Shown: positions 1 through 12,031, numbered from the stretch's first letter. The stretch: DNA of 64,000 nucleotides from Bactrocera neohumeralis (GCF_024586455.1 NC_065921.1:1984001-2048000); one strand, 5' to 3'. Numbers and translations: made by a program. Notes: generated from the sequence alone by a model not told the origin.

Positions 1-2447
1 TAGCTCAACTAGTAAACACCGCAAGACCGCAGCCCGAATCAGCTGATGCGACTTATCTTTTGAGAGCGCAATGTAAATGATTAGTCAACACCGCTTCTAC
101 CGATTCGGATTTTTCCCGTAGAAACAAGTCAGCTGATTGCTCTCTCGCAACGCTTGCCAGTATCGGTATACTGTAGTAATTGTAAAAATTGTCTTAGATA
201 TATTTGAAATTTTCTTAAAAAAACTCAAAATCCGAGTTAAATACTATTATTTATAAATATATAAACTATTTTTAATAGTTTGATTTCAGTTTTGATATTT
301 TGTATTACGAATAAACAATATATGGCAACATTGCTTAAATGAAAACAAAAGAGAACAGCTGATTTCTACTTTGCCACTACGTGATCAACTTTTGACAAAT
401 TCGCTACGGGCGGCAACTAAGGAAGGGCGGAGCGGAATTCGCTAGTTGTACTATTAAAGCCGAGTCCCGCATACGTATGCAACTTTTCGTAATTAGTTAG
501 TGTAAGCAAGGTCTAACTGTAATACCTACAGTAAGTGTTATGTAACGCAGTTTGTTCTCTACAAACTCTCAAACTTGTAGATTATAAATACCCTTAAATA
601 ACATATAAATGTTAAAGTCTTTACAAATGTTCTCAGAAAAACAGTTGTGGAAGACATCGATGGTGGTGGTGCGAGGATCTGGCTTTCAATTCACCTAGTT
701 CTAATTTTCCAAAACTGTTTTAAGTAAAGAACAAGCTTTGTCACTTTTCTTGTGCGATGTTATTTAATTTCGTTTATTTAATAATTTAACTAAAACACAA
801 CTACAAAGTACGAAACATTGCAAGATCCGACTCTGGATCTCTGAGTGGCACCGCTAAGAATATCAATTATTTTGTACAGAAGGTCTCTTTGCACTAAACA
901 GCTATTTAAATTACAGAAATCACTTGAGAAATCACTTGGTTAGCTAGAAAATGCGATCACAGGTTAATACAAAAACACTTCGGCTACAAAAACATATGAG
1001 TTTCGCATTATTAGCATACAACAAATTAACAAAGGATTAAGAGCTTAAGTAAGTAAGATTGTGAACGATTTAGTTTGAAGAGTGGAAAACGAGTTCGAAA
1101 TGGCTCGAAGGAGTTTGTGTGGGAGGGCGTGTGTGTGTGTGTGCGCGTGCGTTGGATTTTCAACTGATATCTCGTATAGCATCCGCAATCCGCTTTCGGT
1201 AACGTGTCCGGGGTCTACTGATATATTGCAAACTAAATGTGGGCACACTCGTACTACTACAAAGACACAAGAGAAGACACACAAAAAGACACATTGACGT
1301 GTAGAACGAGGAAAAGAGAAGAAACAAAAATAATTTATTAAAAACTTTTCGAAAGAATTTGGAATAGTTATGGATTTGGTTTTGGTTTTTGCTTTTGCTT
1401 TTGTTTTTGTTTTCAATTAATTATCGCTTGCTTTGGTTTAATGTTTATGTGTATGTATGTATATCTTGCTAGAGTATTAGATACTTGAATCGAATTGTAG
1501 GCGGTATAGCTGGAAGAATGCCAACGATTCAATGATGCTAACCGGATGAAAGCTCAAGGAGTTGAATTGATGTGCCATTAATAGTAATTAATAGAGCCTT
1601 TTACAAGCGAGTGACATTTATTTTACAAAATGGCAGTTTACAAAAACACAAATTTCTGAGCATGACATGATAAACATATTCACATTTTTTAGTCGTGATG
1701 ATCATTAATAATGTCTTGTTTTTTTATATTCTTTTTACATCTTTTCTATTTCTATAGAGTATCGTCCTTGGTTGCAAATAATAGCTTGTGAATTATTCGG
1801 AAAATGACGCGTATTATGACGAAAAGTGCCAAAATGTTAAGTCCAATATCACGCAGATGCACAAGGCTACAACAAACAAGAGAACGAGAATACAACACAT
1901 AGAAATTGACCAAATCAAAGTGAAAAACACTTAACCAATATACAAAATACAACTCTATATGTATGTATGTATTGCCGCGCAAAAACTTTGCATTTTCAAA
2001 AATAATGTCAGGATCTCGGATTATCTTCCGCGTTACGTGTTTTTGACAACAAACAAAAGTTATTATTTATTTAGGGAAAGGTTGTGCAGGAAGCAGGCCA
2101 AAGTGTGTTATTCTCTCCTGACTTCAAGTGTTAAAAATTATGATGAGAAACAAGCTTGTAAAAGAGAAAGAGAAATGTCAGAAACACTAGTGTCTAAACA
2201 AAGGAATTGTAAGAGAGCCAACGGCTGTTTGCGGTTGTTTAATTTTGAATATCTTTGTAGTATGGAAGAGAAGTTAAATGCAGTGAAAAAATAAATCAGG
2301 GGCTGTATAATATTGGTAACAATATATAGCCTTGAAGGATTTGTTTTCAATATAACCATTTTTATTGGAGAAAATTAGATTTAATATATCTTAAAGCTTT
2401 CATATCCCGCAAGGCTTTCTACAGAGATAAAAATGATTCTCAAACTA
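1..2447. other. Non-coding tn flank or intron with an E-box cluster
   Basis: Three copies of CAGCTGAT lie at 38-47, 128-137 and 354-363. The first and third are exact matches to the Drosophila core-promoter E-box AWCAGCTGWT; the second has one mismatch. This resembles a housekeeping promoter, but strand and gene are unknown. From 1050 to 1420 there are a short TG run and a Lys/Thr-type simple repeat. I see no coding exon; in particular there is no trace of the tn NHL repeats. Confidence 0.4.
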
Positions 2448-3566
2448 TTGGGTAGTCGAAAAAGTTTTTTCGTATTTTTAATACAACTTCAACTCATTTT
2501 TTTCTATTTATAATGAATTTTAATCAACCAAATGGGCACCATTTTTTTCGTTAGAGACTTCATTCCATCAATTTCAAAACATTTCTGGTTTCTCGGCGAA
2601 AAACTGCTTCTCTTGAAGCCAACATTACTCCAATAAGGGAGTTCTGCATTGACCGAATGACAAATGGTAGTTCGATGGTGCAAGATCCCAGCCAAGCTCT
2701 CCCAGTTTTTGCCGATTCATCAAAAATGTGTGTAGCCTAGCGTTGTCCTGTTGATCAGTTTTGACCGTTTTTCCGATTGCTTGCTTCAATCTCATCAGTT
2801 GTTGACAGTAAAATGTAGAATCAATCGTTCGACCAGGCTGGAGCAGCTCATAGTGGATGATTCCTCTCCAATCCCACCAAACACTCAGCATAACCTTTTG
2901 AGGCATCCTGGCTAAGCCACCATTTGACCTTGATCTTTTTCGCACTTTATAGTCCCATTTCGTCTCCTGTTACCACTCGCTTCTGAAATGGTTCGATTTC
3001 ATTTCGTTTCAGCAAATAATCGCAGATGTTAATTCGATCCATTAAATATTTCACAGAGAATGTGTGATACTCAAATATCGAGGTTCTTTTTGTAGCCAGC
3101 CCTTTTTAAATGGTTCAAAACCGTTTGATGATGAATGTTAAGTTCCTTAGCGATGTTGTGGTTGCTTAAGTGACAGTCCTGATCAATCTTTTCCATAATT
3201 TCATCGACTTTTTCAACAATCGGTCGACCGGAGCGAGGAGCATCTTTTACATTGAAACAGCGAACGATTGTTGTGCAACACGAACTCATAGGGTATCGTC
3301 CCCGTAAACTTCACAAATTTCATTGGTGGCTTGCGTGGCACTCTTCTCTTTTTTGTACAAAAATTTCAAAACATAGCAAATTTTTTCATTATTTTCGCTC
3401 ATTTTTGAATAGCTGTAACTTTTTTTCTCCGAATTTAATTTTAATTGGTTAAATGAAGCTGATCCAGCACAATATGGTATGACACAATGTGATTGGTAGC
3501 GCTGAAGATATGCGACTCCATCGACATCTATTGACAAAATACGAAAAGACTTTTTCGACTTCTCAA
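2448..3566 (-). mobile_element. Mariner (mellifera-type) DNA transposon, inactive
   Basis: Both terminal inverted repeats are present (left TTGGGTAGTCGAAAAAGT, right TTGAGAAGTCGAAAAAGT on the opposite strand), flanked by TA target duplications at 2446-2447 and 3567-3568. The transposase reads on the minus strand from about 3402 and is split over several frames (MSENNEKICYVLKFLYKK, PRSGRPIVEKVDEI, VWWDWRGIIHYELL, HQDNARLH-type DDE motif, WDLAPSNYHL). Multiple frameshifts and stops make it a dead copy. The length, about 1.12 kb, is somewhat short of a full 1.3-kb mariner. It is inserted in presumed tn intronic DNA. Confidence 0.9.
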
Positions 3567-4336
3567 TATTATTACCCTATTTTAGGACTCACAAACTCAT
3601 CCTACTCTTCCTCACAAACTTCCTGCTTACAAACTTCCACTCTGTATGGTATTCCTGAAGTCCTTAGGTCTTTAGTTTGCTTATTTTAAGGAAAAATTTT
3701 GAAATTTTGGAGACTTATGATGAATATATGCGACGAATGTCATATATAGAGTGGAAGAGTCTAATTGCGAATAGCTCATCTTTCATGCGTCTGACTATAA
3801 TTTTGTTAGATATCCGAAGCAATATAAAATTCAGTAAGAAATGGAAACTGAACGCGCCATTTACGAGACTCATCCCTATTGGCTATATCGTTTTATCTAA
3901 TAAAGAACTCCTAAGTTTTTTTATTGTTATCGCAGAGAAAACTGTTTTAAAGTGTTAGATATCTTACAGAAAAACAAAAAAGAGTTGAAAGTCCAATATA
4001 TGTGCATATAAAGTTAAAATTTAGATACTGCAATTAGTTAGTACGGGTATCGGCTTATTTCCAGATAAAATATTAATGAAGCGGTTAGTGCGACTAAACT
4101 ATTTTCAAAACTTTCGCAGAGCTTTGATTTGCCGAAAGCACATGTTAGAAGCTTTCGATTTTGAGTTTTACACAAATAATTTAGTAAAGTCAGCAAATAT
4201 GTTAACATGCCTGTTAGAAAAGTATGCGCAAAATCCAAGGAAAAGAAAAGAACTCAAGTATTTATTGCCAATCAGTAAAACTTGAAAATTTCTCAAACAA
4301 ATCGTAAACTATTGCACAATGCAAACTTCAAAATAC
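3567..4336. other. tn intron sequence next to exon 5
   Basis: AT-rich DNA with no recognisable element. The short open frames at 3677-3958 and 4076-4285 have no domain. It begins at the mariner target site and ends at the exon 5 donor. Confidence 0.5.
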
Positions 4337-5130
4337 CTGCTGCCAGAGGCGGCGCTGCCACTTCCATAACGATCGTCCGAGTCGTGAGCGTGATGTGGCG
4401 CCGGCATGGTGCGTTGGCGTGACGAAGAACCATAGCCGCTTGTGCCGCTGCTGGATGGAGTTGCATAACTGGACGAAGGACGTGAGGACGCATCGTCACG
4501 TGAATTGCGACGCGCTTCCAGACGCTCCCGATAAGAAGAAGCGCCACTTGAGCTACCTGCACCCGATGAAGACAGTGCACTGCTACCGACCTGACTCTTT
4601 GCCGCCAAGCTAGAACTAGCGGCGGCAGTAGATTTCGATTTCGTGTCGACTTCATCTTCTGATTCTTCGCTGGAGGTTTCTTCCTCGCTACTCGATTCAC
4701 TTTCCGCCTTCTTTTTCTCATTGCTAGCTGCCGCGCTGCTATGCTGTGGCAGGAAGCGGCTTACGAACGGTTTCTTCTCCGTGGTTGGCGTGCTGTTGCT
4801 GCTCGCCGTGACCGCACTGCTGGCTGGTGTAGCACGCGAACGTGCCGGACTCTCGCGGGCACGTGTGCTGCTTGGCACGGCAGCTGCAGCAGAGCTGGTC
4901 GAACTCTCCGTAGATGCTGTCGAATCGCTGCTACCCGAACGCGTTGTCTTCTTGACGGCCGCTACTTGTGCTGATACGGGCGCTTTGGACTGTTGAATGG
5001 AAGAAGAAGTGGGTGGAGGTGGTGTTGTGTGAATGCCATCAATAACAGATTCATCAGCGTCAGAACTACCGCCGCTGTTGGGCTTTTGCCGAGCCGTTAT
5101 CAACGGCGTTGGCGGCGGTGGTGGTGATTT
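4337..5130 (-). CDS. tn: tn coding exon 5: Ser/Pro-rich linker before the NHL domain
   Basis: The acceptor (polypyrimidine tract, then GGCAG ending at 5131) opens KSPPPPPTPLITARQ in phase 0, matching the donor at 7849. The exon encodes a Ser-rich, low-complexity linker with a conserved FVSRFLPQH motif, an acidic SSSEEETSSEESEDEVD block and SYRERLEARRNSRDD. It ends at GCAG|GTATTT with GT at 4336-4335, phase 2. The upstream ATG of the longer open frame (5208) lies in the intron and is not a start. Confidence 0.85.
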
Positions 5131-8100
5131 CTGCCACCAGTTAGAGACAGAGAGAGCAGCAAAATAGTTTGTTGACGTTACGTGACGTGCAAAAATGACA
5201 ATTCGCAATGATTGAATGCGTTGATGGACGAGATGAATGTAAAAGCAACAGCAGGCAAGTCATAAATAGTAATTATGGCGATCGGCATTGATCACGAAGC
5301 ACATTCACATATGTATGTATATATGGTAGATCGAAATGATTGCAGCGAGAGAAAGAGAGAGAAATGAAAGTGCAAAGATAAGTTTTCGCAAAAATCAAAC
5401 ACAATAAACTCACATGACATTATTTTCATTCAAAGTGAGGGCCACAATCGGGGTTTGTGAGATGAAGTTGCCATTTAGTTTAATATGTGTGGTTTGGGAT
5501 AGTATCGGAACAAAGGAGGTTATTTTATTTCACTCCATCCTTGCGTTTGAATCGAGACAAATGGTTTCTTGTGCTTTGTGGGTTGATGAATATGAGTGCA
5601 GTTTGAATGAGTGGCAAATATTAAGACAAATTCGCAGTCGAACTCACGATTTCAAGGGTTAAAATAACAAAAACATTACAAATACAATGACGATTATTTA
5701 TTAGAAGCTCAATGAATGGCGATGCGTAGATTACAAATTTATAGCAAACATATGTACATAACTCGAAAAAGGACATCAGAAACTTAACATTCACTTCAGG
5801 GACTTGAACGCAAGCGAGGCATTGAAAACCCATTTTCATTTTTCCATACTCTTCCGTCCAAGCGATTTTCAAAGTAGTGAAATAAGTAAATTAACATCGC
5901 TACCAAATCGTTTTCAGCTGCCAATTGCATTCAGCGACACAAATTCGTTCGTGTTTCACATACATGTATACATATGTACAAATTTGCTGGCGAAATCGCT
6001 TTTGTGCTATTTACGAATACAAATAAAAGAGTCAATTGTTGGTATGTTTTGCAGTGTATAACGGAGTATACACACAGAATTTATTTTTCTAAAATGTTTA
6101 TAATTTTTCTCTTCATATTGCATAGCAAGATATTGCGGCAAAGATATACGATATATATTATATATCAGTTGCGAAAAGGTACGAGTGTCAAATTTACTGA
6201 ATATTCATTATTATTTTAATAGGTACAGTTATATTTAAACAGTTATTTAGCGAAATATATTTCTGATGTCCACTGCTTGAAGGCATACAAACCAATTGAA
6301 GAGCGAGCTGAGCTTCGTGCTCGTTAGTCAAATTCAACAAAGTAACCAGCGAGTATTTTTGAAAGCAAATATTGCACAATATTTTTGAAAATAAAATGAA
6401 TCGAGTTTAAGTGTAATAATTGGTTTGCATGCCGCTTCAAAATATATGTCAAAGTATTAAATAATTAAATAACAACAAGCAGAAATAAACAGTTATATCA
6501 AAACACATACAAAATAAGTTTAGTGCAAATAATTATTGTAAAGAGTATAAATAACCAAATTTAGGTGTGGAAAGTGTGAACGAATACAAAGAAGAGGACA
6601 AACGGGTATATTTAGACTTATCGCTAAGATGTGGGTAGTTATTACTTTGATTAGAGTTGAATAGTACAAAAAGTGGAGACATTACTTATACACGCAAAAG
6701 TACTTAGAGGGTGTGGGGGATGTTATCGTAACAGCAGGAAGTATAAATAAACTTACGCAGTAGTAGCAAGTGGCATATTAAGTGAGATAATTAAGCTAGA
6801 AAAGCCTAAAACCAAGAGTGAAAGAGTAATAATAATAGTTTGTTTTCTGATGGCAACCCTTTCTAACCAGAAGATCAAAATATTCATGCCTCTATCTAAC
6901 TTAGAAAACTATAACTGCAGGCTTCGAATAAAATAATGGCTCCGACATATCTTGAAACTGTATATTTGGAACTCTTTCAACGAATATCCCTATATTTCTA
7001 TTTACCTAAACTACATATTTCACGCACTTTAAACCTTAACTACTGTTTTTGCTATCTTCTTCCTCCGTGTCCTCTTCTTCTTCCGTCTCCTCCGTTTCGG
7101 TTTCCGTTTCAGTGTCAGTGTCAGATTCAGTTTCTGTGTCTGTCTCTGTCTCTTCTTCAGTTTTGTTCTGTTCATTGCGGCTCTCAATTTCTTTCCCGCT
7201 TTGTTCTTCGCTTCTGCTTATTACTAAATTATCTTGTTGTTGCGTTTCCTTTGAGTCGTGTATGGTCTCATTCGTTGCAGCGTCTGTCTTGTCGTCTAAT
7301 TCTATGTCTGTGTTCTGTTCAGCGTCAGGAGTGTCGTAACTTTGTTCGGTTTTTTCGTTCTCTACCTCATCTTCCTCTTCAGCAGATTCGTATTCAGCAG
7401 CATCGCTCTCGGTCTCTGGTTCCTTTCTATCTAACACTTCCGACTCAGCAATTTCTGCCTTTTGTTTTTCTTCACTCTCCTCTTCTTCGCCCTCCTCCTC
7501 CTCTTCCTCTTCACTACTTTCTTCTTCTTCTTCCTCTTCATCCTCATCATCATCTTGCTCTTCGTCACCTTCTTCTACATCTGCTAGTCTTTCATTGCCA
7601 GTCCGAAATTGCTCACCAACGTCTCTTCGTTCTGTAGAATTTTCTTTAACTTCCTCTTCACTATCGGATTCCTCTTCTTCTGTTTCTTCTTCTTCTGATT
7701 CTTCGTCTTCACTTTCTGCACTTTCTTCGGCTTTTGAGCCCCCACTAGTTTCCGGCTGTTCGATTACATCCCCAGCACTCGGCAGCCTGCCTGCACTACT
7801 ACCACTACCACTGGGTTGTTCTTCTTCATTTGTCTCATTCACACTTACCTCAGCCCTTGGTGGTGGCGTCCTACGCACTGGTGAAGCATGATTGGAGCTA
7901 TCGCTCTCCTCGCTGGTTCCTTGCGGAACGCCAGTTCGTTTGAGTGCAGCCACACGGTCGGCAGCTGGGCGCTCAGACTCCGCCGACTGTGCAGTCGTGT
8001 TAGCAGCAGTCGCTTGTGTTGCAGTTCCTCCCGGTGCATTTTTGTTCTGACGTTTAATGCGACTTATCTCATCATCTTCGGATACTTGTCTCTGGGCGCC

Positions 8101-10172
8101 CTGTTTTGGACGTTGCATTGACGCTTTTTGTGCTTGAATGGCCGCCTGCACAGCCGCCTGTGCTGCAGTATCCGATTTCTTTTCCTTCTTCTCCTTACCG
8201 ATATCTGCCAAGCGTTGAATAACACGTGCACAGTCACTTAAGCGTATAATACCACTAAGCTGTCCACGTGACACATCCTCACCGCTTAGTACGCGATCCT
8301 TCTTCTTTTCCAACTCTTGTTGGCGTTGTGCTTGTTGTTGTTCGCTATCGGAGTCATCGTTTTGGTGAGAACGAACGAAGCGGGAACGGAAACGTGATGA
8401 CTTTCCGGGACGGGACGATGTCTGATCGTTGTCGTATTCATTCTCGTAATCGTAGTCGGTGCCTCGACCATAGCGACTATTGCCGTCACCATAGCGATCG
8501 TTATTTGCACGTACTGGTCGCTCACCGAATTTGCGACCACCTAAAACCGGTTCGTCATTGTAACCGACGCGTTCCTCTTGCTGACGAAATTGTGTAGCGA
8601 GTCGGTGATCACTTTTCGAGCGCATCAAACCGGGTTGCAAACCTGAAGGAGGCGCCAAATGTGAACTGCTTACAGAACCACTGGGCTGTGAATGTGGTGC
8701 AATATTTAAATCACCGAACGAGGCCAGATTCAACACAAGCTGGTTCGGATCAATTGATACAAGGAAGCGCACACGACGTGTATAATCAGTATTCTCATAC
8801 TCGAAGTGACGCAGGAACTCAACCGTCTTGAGGAAGATCTCTTTGGTGTCCATCAATTCACAATCATCCCATTCGACCGTCTCATTCATGTATTTATCAA
8901 CAATGTCGCAATTGCTTGATATATTCTGAATCTCATGATCAAGATTTTCCCTAAGCGTTGTCAGATTTCGCATCTCAATTGTGAGATAGCGATCGACCTC
9001 GCCTCTCAGTTGATCAGTGCGATCTTTAATCGCCTTGGTAATGCGTCTACAGATCTCATCGATCTCTTCGGTTACTCCAACGCAATTAGTTTGCAGACTG
9101 ACTGAGTTCTTCTCAATTATGGCGAGAGTGTCCTGCAGCCGATGTAAACTGCGACGGATCTGGGTAAGAGATTGAAAGTAAAATGTGCTTATTAAAATCG
9201 TTGTTTATCTACGAAAGTGTTTATTTTCTCACTTGTGAATTGAATCGCGTTATCTCACGACGCAATATGTCCATGTGTGCGCTTTTGCAGTCCTCGCAGA
9301 TCTTCTTCTCACAATGCGCACAATACGAGAGGTACGATTTCTCTGAACACACACTGCACCGCTCCATGATTTGACCTGTAGCACAACAGTCCATTGGAAA
9401 CGAATGAAAACCGATAAGCAGATATTGATAATGATTTTCAGAATTTGAAAACGTAAATATAAATCGAGAGCATTCTCAATGAATGAAACATGCCAAGGTT
9501 TCAACTTATAGTGAGTATGTACTCTTGATTGGGATATAGAATAAAGATTACCTGACGTCGGATCTGGCAATTCGCCGGTTATCTCGATATGTAACTCCAG
9601 AAAACGTTGCAATGTTACATTTGTGGGGAAGGCTTGTACTCCATTGTATGGTATGCGATGTTCTGCTCGGCACTCGGGACATTTGACCTATAATATTTTA
9701 CAAAAATGTATTGCAATTTGTATTCAATATTGATTATTGCTTTCAGAATTCCTTGTTTAACAAAGTTAGAGTTTTGAAAGTTGCTAAGGCCCTTCTTTAT
9801 AGTTTTGCTTTGACAGCCTACATTTGGAATCGAAATTATTCTTGTATGCACCTGTAAAAGCCATTAAGACATTATACATCCGACATAATGGTATCTTAAA
9901 TGCATTTTTGTTTTTCTAGTCCCTTCAGCAATGAGAATTACACAAATGTGAGAAAAGTGTAACAAAATAACAAAAGGGACGTTATGTTTACATAATATAC
10001 CTTACTAATTTTTTGTTAGAAGATTGTCATTACTCACCTGTCTTCGTACATAGTCCACGAGACCTTCCATACACGGTTCCATGCAGAACGAATGTTGGCA
10101 TGGCAACAGTTTTGGTATGCGATACCGATCAAGGCACACACAACAAGTCAAAAGTTGCTCGAATTGTTCCAT
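4337..10172 (-). CDS. tn: thin (abba), TRIM32-like RING/B-box/coiled-coil (NHL) protein, 3' part outside the window
   Basis: The TRIM-NHL protein Thin keeps muscle sarcomeres and costameres intact, and its RING should act as an E3 ubiquitin ligase. Five coding exons join in frame with canonical sites: 10172-10038, 9687-9552, 9375-9233, 9159-7849 and 5130-4337. Visible domains are a C3HC4 RING (C10, C13, C25, H27, C30, C48, C51), a B-box in exon 3, a coiled coil at the start of exon 4, then a long disordered region rich in Ser, Arg and Glu. About 839 residues are present. The last exon ends in phase 2, so more exons follow to the left. The six-bladed NHL propeller of the family is not in the window. 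I recognise the RING, B-box and linker segments as close to Drosophila tn (CG15105). An in-frame extension of exon 4 offers a second C-terminus. The start codon sits 7 bases after an acceptor, so the 5' UTR begins in an upstream exon. Confidence 0.9.
5131..7035. other. Intron between tn exons 4 and 5
   Basis: AT-rich intron DNA with the exon 5 acceptor tract at its left end. It holds TATGTATGTATATATG-type simple repeats near 5310 and 5960. No coding segment or transposon was recognised. The intron runs on to 7848 when the short splice form is used. Confidence 0.6.
7036..7848 (-). CDS. tn: Alternative in-frame 3' extension of tn exon 4 (acidic C-terminus)
   Basis: If the donor at 7848 is not used, the frame continues for 270 codons to a stop at 7036-7038. 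The added tail begins VSVNETNEEEQPSGS and turns into long runs of Glu, Asp and Ser, with stretches such as EEESSEEEEEEEGEEEE and a TETET-type repeat. The product would be about 845 aa with RING, B-box and coiled coil but no NHL propeller. A stop-free intron stretch of 813 nt in AT-rich DNA is unlikely by chance, so I infer a real isoform exon. An alternative is a further donor inside the acidic stretch. No RNA evidence is available here. Confidence 0.6.
   Translation of the reverse strand, partial: VSVNETNEEEQPSGSGSSAGRLPSAGDVIEQPETSGGSKAEESAESEDEESEEEETEEEESDSEEEVKENSTERRDVGEQFRTGNERLADVEEGDEEQDDDEDEEEEEEESSEEEEEEEGEEEESEEKQKAEIAESEVLDRKEPETESDAAEYESAEEEDEVENEKTEQSYDTPDAEQNTDIELDDKTDAATNETIHDSKETQQQDNLVISRSEEQSGKEIESRNEQNKTEEETETDTETESDTDTETETETEETEEEEDTEEEDSKNSS
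7849..9159 (-). CDS. tn: tn coding exon 4: coiled coil and charged linker
   Basis: The acceptor CCCAG ends at 9160 and the exon opens with IRRSLHRLQDTLAIIEKN, the start of the TRIM coiled coil. It continues through the conserved WDDCELMDTKEIFLKTVEFLRHFEYEN block, a region rich in Arg and Ser, and ISRIKRQNKN. The donor GCTGAG|GTAAGT at 7849/7848 is a perfect consensus, and 1311 nt (437 codons) leave phase 0. This joins in frame to the exon at 5130. The same frame stays open beyond the donor down to 7036; see the separate entry. Confidence 0.85.
9233..9375 (-). CDS. tn: tn coding exon 3: B-box zinc finger
   Basis: The acceptor CAG is at 9378-9376. The exon reads GQIMERCSVC...YCAHCEKKICEDCKSAH..., a Cys/His-rich B-box that follows the RING as in all TRIM proteins. 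The donor is CAA|GTGAGA with GT at 9232-9231, phase 0. The intron to exon 4 is only 73 bp. Confidence 0.9.
9552..9687 (-). CDS. tn: tn coding exon 2: end of RING (CPEC)
   Basis: The acceptor TAG at 9690-9688 is followed by VKCPEC, which supplies the last RING pair (C48, C51), and then by a conserved LQRFLELHIEITGELPDPTSG segment that I know from Drosophila tn. The donor is CAG|GTAATC with GT at 9551-9550. The exon is 136 nt long and ends in phase 1. Confidence 0.9.
10038..10172 (-). CDS. tn: tn coding exon 1: start codon and most of the RING finger
   Basis: The ATG at 10172-10170 follows an acceptor (pyrimidine-rich, CAG at 10181-10179) by seven bases. The 45 codons carry the first six RING ligands (C10, C13, C25, H27, C30 and a nearby Cys34). 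The exon ends in CAG|GTGAGT with the GT at 10037-10036, phase 0. It is too short for an ATG-based ORF search at 60 codons. Confidence 0.9.
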
Positions 10173-10339
10173 TTCTCACTGGAAAACAAATAAATGAAAA
10201 TAAGCTTAATTAGCAGACAGTTGAATTGCAATTTGCAAATGTTTAATGTCAAAAAGCGCAGATCGAGAGAGGGGCCGAATTGAACGAAAAGCTTTCTTAT
10301 AACAAATACACTGGCGTAATCAGAGGAAGATGGAAAAGA

Positions 10340-10862
10340 AAAAGAATAACTGAGTAGAGTACTAAGAAGTAAAGAGCTCTCTCTACAAATAAAGACCAAA
10401 CTCTATAAGTAACTCATTATTTTCGTCTTGCTGTATGGTACAGAGGTATGAACGATGACAACATCTGAGGAGTCGATGTTACGAGTTTTCGAAAGAAAGG
10501 TTCTGCGGAAAATTTATGGTTCTTTGTGCATAGGCAACGGCGAGTATCGCATTCGCTGTAACGATGAGCTGTATGAGATATACGACGCCATTGGCATAGT
10601 TTAACGTATCATGAGACAGCGGCTGGCTAAGTCATGTCGTGCGTATGAACGTAAGCCTTCCAGTTCTAAGAGTATTGGACGCAGTACCCGCCGGGGGAAC
10701 CAGAGGAAGAGAAAGACCTCCACTCCGTTGGAAAGACCAGGTGGAGAAGAACTTGGCGCCATGGAGTGAAAAGAAAGAACTATTGGCGCATTGTTGTAAA
10801 CTCGGCTATAACCGGGAAGCGGTGCTCACGCCAATAAAGAAGGAAAGAGTTTACAAATATTA
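10340..10862 (+). mobile_element. 3' end of a LINE retrotransposon, broken (copy A)
   Basis: The translation in pieces gives LRSKELSLQIKTKLYK, VLLYGTE, SEESMLRVFERKVLRKIYG and YRIRCNDELYEIYDA, then PPLRWKDQVEKNLA. This is the C-terminal part of a non-LTR reverse transcriptase protein widespread in insects. Stops interrupt it at several places. It ends at CCAATAAAGAAGG. Two shorter copies of the same tail lie at 52650 and 57543. It sits in the 5' intron of tn, antisense to the gene. Confidence 0.75.
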
Positions 10863-12031
10863 AACTCTTATAGCCTAAAAATTGCTCAGCGAGTAATGCG
10901 AAGATGGCTGAGGTGAATATATTTTTCGATACCAAACAGTTTATATAATTGATCAGAATTAAGAGAAACTAATTGGTTTCAAGCAAATCAGACTACTTCT
11001 AGTACACTTTCGTTGCACCATAATCGTTTTTTCGAAGATCGTCTTACACAAAATCCAAATGAATCGAAAGATACGTGAATCATTCAAACCTCCTGCTTTG
11101 CTGTGGTACATATGTATAAATACAATTTTCGAAGTTTTTTCATTTTTTTCTATTTGCATTTCGAAATATCGGCTCGTATACAAAAACGAAATACACAAGG
11201 CAGCCCTTGAAAATGAAGGAAATGAGAAGCCATAGAAACAATTAAGATACAACGAGTTCTTCTATATCTCAATTAACAAATACTCACACTAAGGCACAAA
11301 GTAGTGTGTAGTGTATGCAAGAGATATTGTATGCTGGCGTTGAACCATGAAGTGTATATATCCGTACATACTTGCACCTCTTACATGCCTCACACATAGA
11401 ATGTTTCTATTTTGGTTTCCTTGTTTTTTATTTCTTCTTCAGTATTCGCATTTATTTTTTCAATGAATTTCAAATAATTAAATCGCCAATTTTTAATATA
11501 ACTGTAGTTACTGCTTGGCTCTTCCTGATGCTCGAGGCTATTAATTATTTCCTATAAGCCCCTGCAAGAACCCCTTCAAATAAGCGGCATTTGCGGTTGG
11601 AAAAACTGCGTTTCATTCGCAGCAGAAGACAAAGGAAAATATATATACATATATACATGTATATCAGATAAGTACACAGAAACGAGTGGCTATATATCTA
11701 TGTTTATGTGTGAACGTGTGGAGCGTATTTTTAAACCATGACAGACAGCAATGTGGCAGTGACCGGAAGCTTTCGCATTGACGTCTTCGCTGCCAAATTA
11801 ACAAAACAAATATGAACAAGCGAAATTTTGAGAATAACATTTCAACAGGCGTATGTTGCACGCGTTTCGTGCTTCGTGAAGATCGCTGTATTCATGTGAG
11901 TATTAGTTACTAAAGCGGAGGGATTACTACGGACTAAATTTGCTTCGCTTTCTTTTCGGCGAATGTAAGTTTTGCGCAACTTTCAAAGGCCAGCGCTTTG
12001 ATTGCATCACAAGATCTTGTAGATACATATA
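10863..12031. other. tn 5' intron, no element recognised
   Basis: AT-rich DNA with ATATACATATATACATGTATAT repeats near 11640-11665. Nothing coding or mobile recognised. Confidence 0.4.

Noticed and set aside
1045..1416. 123-codon minus frame starting with Lys/Thr repeats
   Set aside because: It is a translation of a simple TTTTGC/TTTTGG repeat and a TG run; no domain or splice sites.
1..4336. tn NHL-repeat exons in the left 4.3 kb
   Set aside because: I looked for HRVQVF/AVD-type NHL repeats on the minus strand and saw none; they must lie outside the window or be beyond recognition by eye.
4643..4996. Plus-strand frames opposite tn exon 5
   Set aside because: Shadows of the Ser-rich tn exon, with no domain.
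6936..7637. 233-codon plus-strand frame and the Ser-rich plus frames at 7049 and 7595
   Set aside because: They are complements of the acidic Glu/Ser/Asp-coding stretch of tn on the minus strand; composition alone keeps them open.
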